In this document: piece by piece, positions 38,067 to 38,896 of the stretch | Position numbering within the stretch: position 1 is the stretch's first letter | How the letters are laid out: the number at the start of each line of letters is the position of its first letter | From: a virus | Virus record (IMG/VR): IMGVR_UViG_3300034198_010576 | Span: 1-38,896 of that record | DNA: 38,896 nt | Reading direction: 5' to 3' (one strand) | Made by a program: the position numbers and the translations under genes | Notes under the pieces: model-generated | Databases searched by the model: none | The model's input: only the letters and a program-made list of their open reading frames with translations | What the model was told of the DNA's origin: nothing

Positions 38067-38896
38067 TGCCGCGACGCACGTTTCGCAATGTCTCACAATT
38101 TATCGACGCCCGCGGCAAGCCGCGCTGGCGATACAGGGTCAAGGGGCAGCGCGCCATCTATCTGCCCGGCCCCTATGGGTCGCCCGCATTCGTGGCCGCC
38201 TACGAGGCCGCAGTCGCCGGGCGGCCGCAGCACGCCAGCCAGCGTGTCCTGCCAGGCACGATCGAGGTGCTCGTCGTCGGCTACCTGTCGTCGGCCGATT
38301 ACCGGCTGCTCGCCGAGAACACGCGACGCCTGTACCGCTATCACCTGGAAAGGTTCCGGCGCGCGAACGGCACCAAGTCGGTGCGCTCGATCACGGCACA
38401 GAATTTGCGCGACAAGATCGACACGATGGCGCATCAGCCGGCAACCGCGAACATCTTTTTGAAAATCATCCGCGCGCTCTGTCGCTACGGGGTCGAGCGC
38501 GGCATGTTGCCGGTCAACCCGGCCGTCAGTGTCAAGCGCCTGCGGGATCGCACCGATGGCATTGCCACGTGGAGCGACGCGCAGATTGCGCAGTTCGAGC
38601 GCCGGCATCCGGTCGGCACCAAAGCCAACCTCGCCCTGCGCCTGTTGCTCTACACGGCCCAGCGCCGATCAGACGTGGTCAGGCTTGGCCGGCAGCATGA
38701 GCGCGAGGGATCGATCAGGATGCGCCAGCACAAGACGGGCGCGTGGCTGGTGCTCCCGATCGTGCCCGAGCTGCGGGCGGCGCTGGACGCCACCGAGGTC
38801 GGCAATCTCACCTACCTGGTCACCGAGTTCGGGCAGCCGTTTTCGCTGGCTGGGTTCGGCAATTGGTTCCGCGACCGCTGCAACGAGGCGGGGCTG
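38066..38896 (+). CDS. int: Tyrosine recombinase integrase, N-terminal part (continues at window start)
   Basis: The first 277 codons of the 342-residue integrase; the window ends at a codon boundary and the frame resumes at base 88. Residues 1-55 look like an arm-binding domain (W-R-Y-R-V-K-G-Q-R-A). About 60-160 form the core-binding helical domain, and the catalytic domain begins near 165, with R200 in Q-R-R-S-D and K223 in Q-H-K-T-G. It is the last gene of the rightward operon controlled by the OL-type promoter, in TAATG overlap with a 54-residue gene. This gives expression after infection or induction, while the lysogen's CI should keep it off. Confidence 0.95.
   Translation, partial: MPRRTFRNVSQFIDARGKPRWRYRVKGQRAIYLPGPYGSPAFVAAYEAAVAGRPQHASQRVLPGTIEVLVVGYLSSADYRLLAENTRRLYRYHLERFRRANGTKSVRSITAQNLRDKIDTMAHQPATANIFLKIIRALCRYGVERGMLPVNPAVSVKRLRDRTDGIATWSDAQIAQFERRHPVGTKANLALRLLLYTAQRRSDVVRLGRQHEREGSIRMRQHKTGAWLVLPIVPELRAALDATEVGNLTYLVTEFGQPFSLAGFGNWFRDRCNEAGL
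38810..38896. repeat. Terminal direct repeat, right copy (circular overlap)
   Basis: Exact copy of bases 1-87, within int. Removing one copy gives a circle of 38,809 bases with int intact. Confidence 0.95.

Overview
The window is the complete circular genome of a temperate, podovirus-like bacteriophage (or its excised or circularised prophage), about 38.8 kb and GC-rich. Bases 1-87 are repeated exactly at 38810-38896, so the two ends join. The integrase gene runs across that join (38066-38896, then 88-285). The host is not named by the sequence. The Rz/Rz1 spanin pair means a Gram-negative host, and base composition and gene families suggest a proteobacterium. No tRNA, CRISPR array, insertion sequence or bacterial flanking gene was seen.

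Layout. (1) 276-552: integrase terminator and probable attP, with three direct copies and one inverted copy of TTGGCTAAC. (2) 553-854: two very small rightward membrane-protein genes. (3) 851-32620, all leftward, read from right to left: YdaS/Cro-like regulator, stand-alone DnaA domain IV protein, two PD-(D/E)XK-type nucleases, DUF1376 initiator with an 11-bp iteron array inside it, probable helicase loader, small DNA-binding-like protein, small and large terminase, structural proteins, portal, scaffold, major capsid protein, T7 gp11/gp12-like tail tube proteins, gp13-16-like internal virion proteins, tailspike, two tiny genes, tail fibre, glycine-rich protein, endolysin, holin candidates, Rz and Rz1. 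(4) 32621-32703: cro/cI switch with three operators. (5) 32704-33378: LexA-type CI repressor, with a convergent membrane protein at 33375-33698. (6) 33719-33818: second operator region and a strong rightward promoter. (7) 33819-38066 rightward: a run of small unknown genes, RecB-like exonuclease, SSB-like protein with a DIPF tip, more small genes, then integrase.

How it works together. CI probably binds five sites of the form ATAG-N6-CTAT, three between cro and cI and two in front of 33819. It would thereby shut both the leftward replication/late transcript and the rightward recombination/integration operon, a lambda-like OR/OL design. The virion genes instead follow the T7/podovirus order, but no phage RNA polymerase gene is present. 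A 10-bp motif, GCGCGAGTCA, occurs four times, always on the leftward strand and each time ahead of a late gene block (Ala/Gly-rich structural gene, capsid, tailspike, lysis). It is the best candidate for a late-transcription signal. Replication resembles lambda O/P: the origin-like repeats lie inside the initiator gene and the loader-like gene overlaps its end.

The most unusual items are the four-site motif, the iterons in the DUF1376 gene, the stand-alone DnaA domain IV protein, the predicted leaderless cro mRNA, an EF-hand loop in a holin-like protein, and several genes of 39-60 codons that are easily missed.
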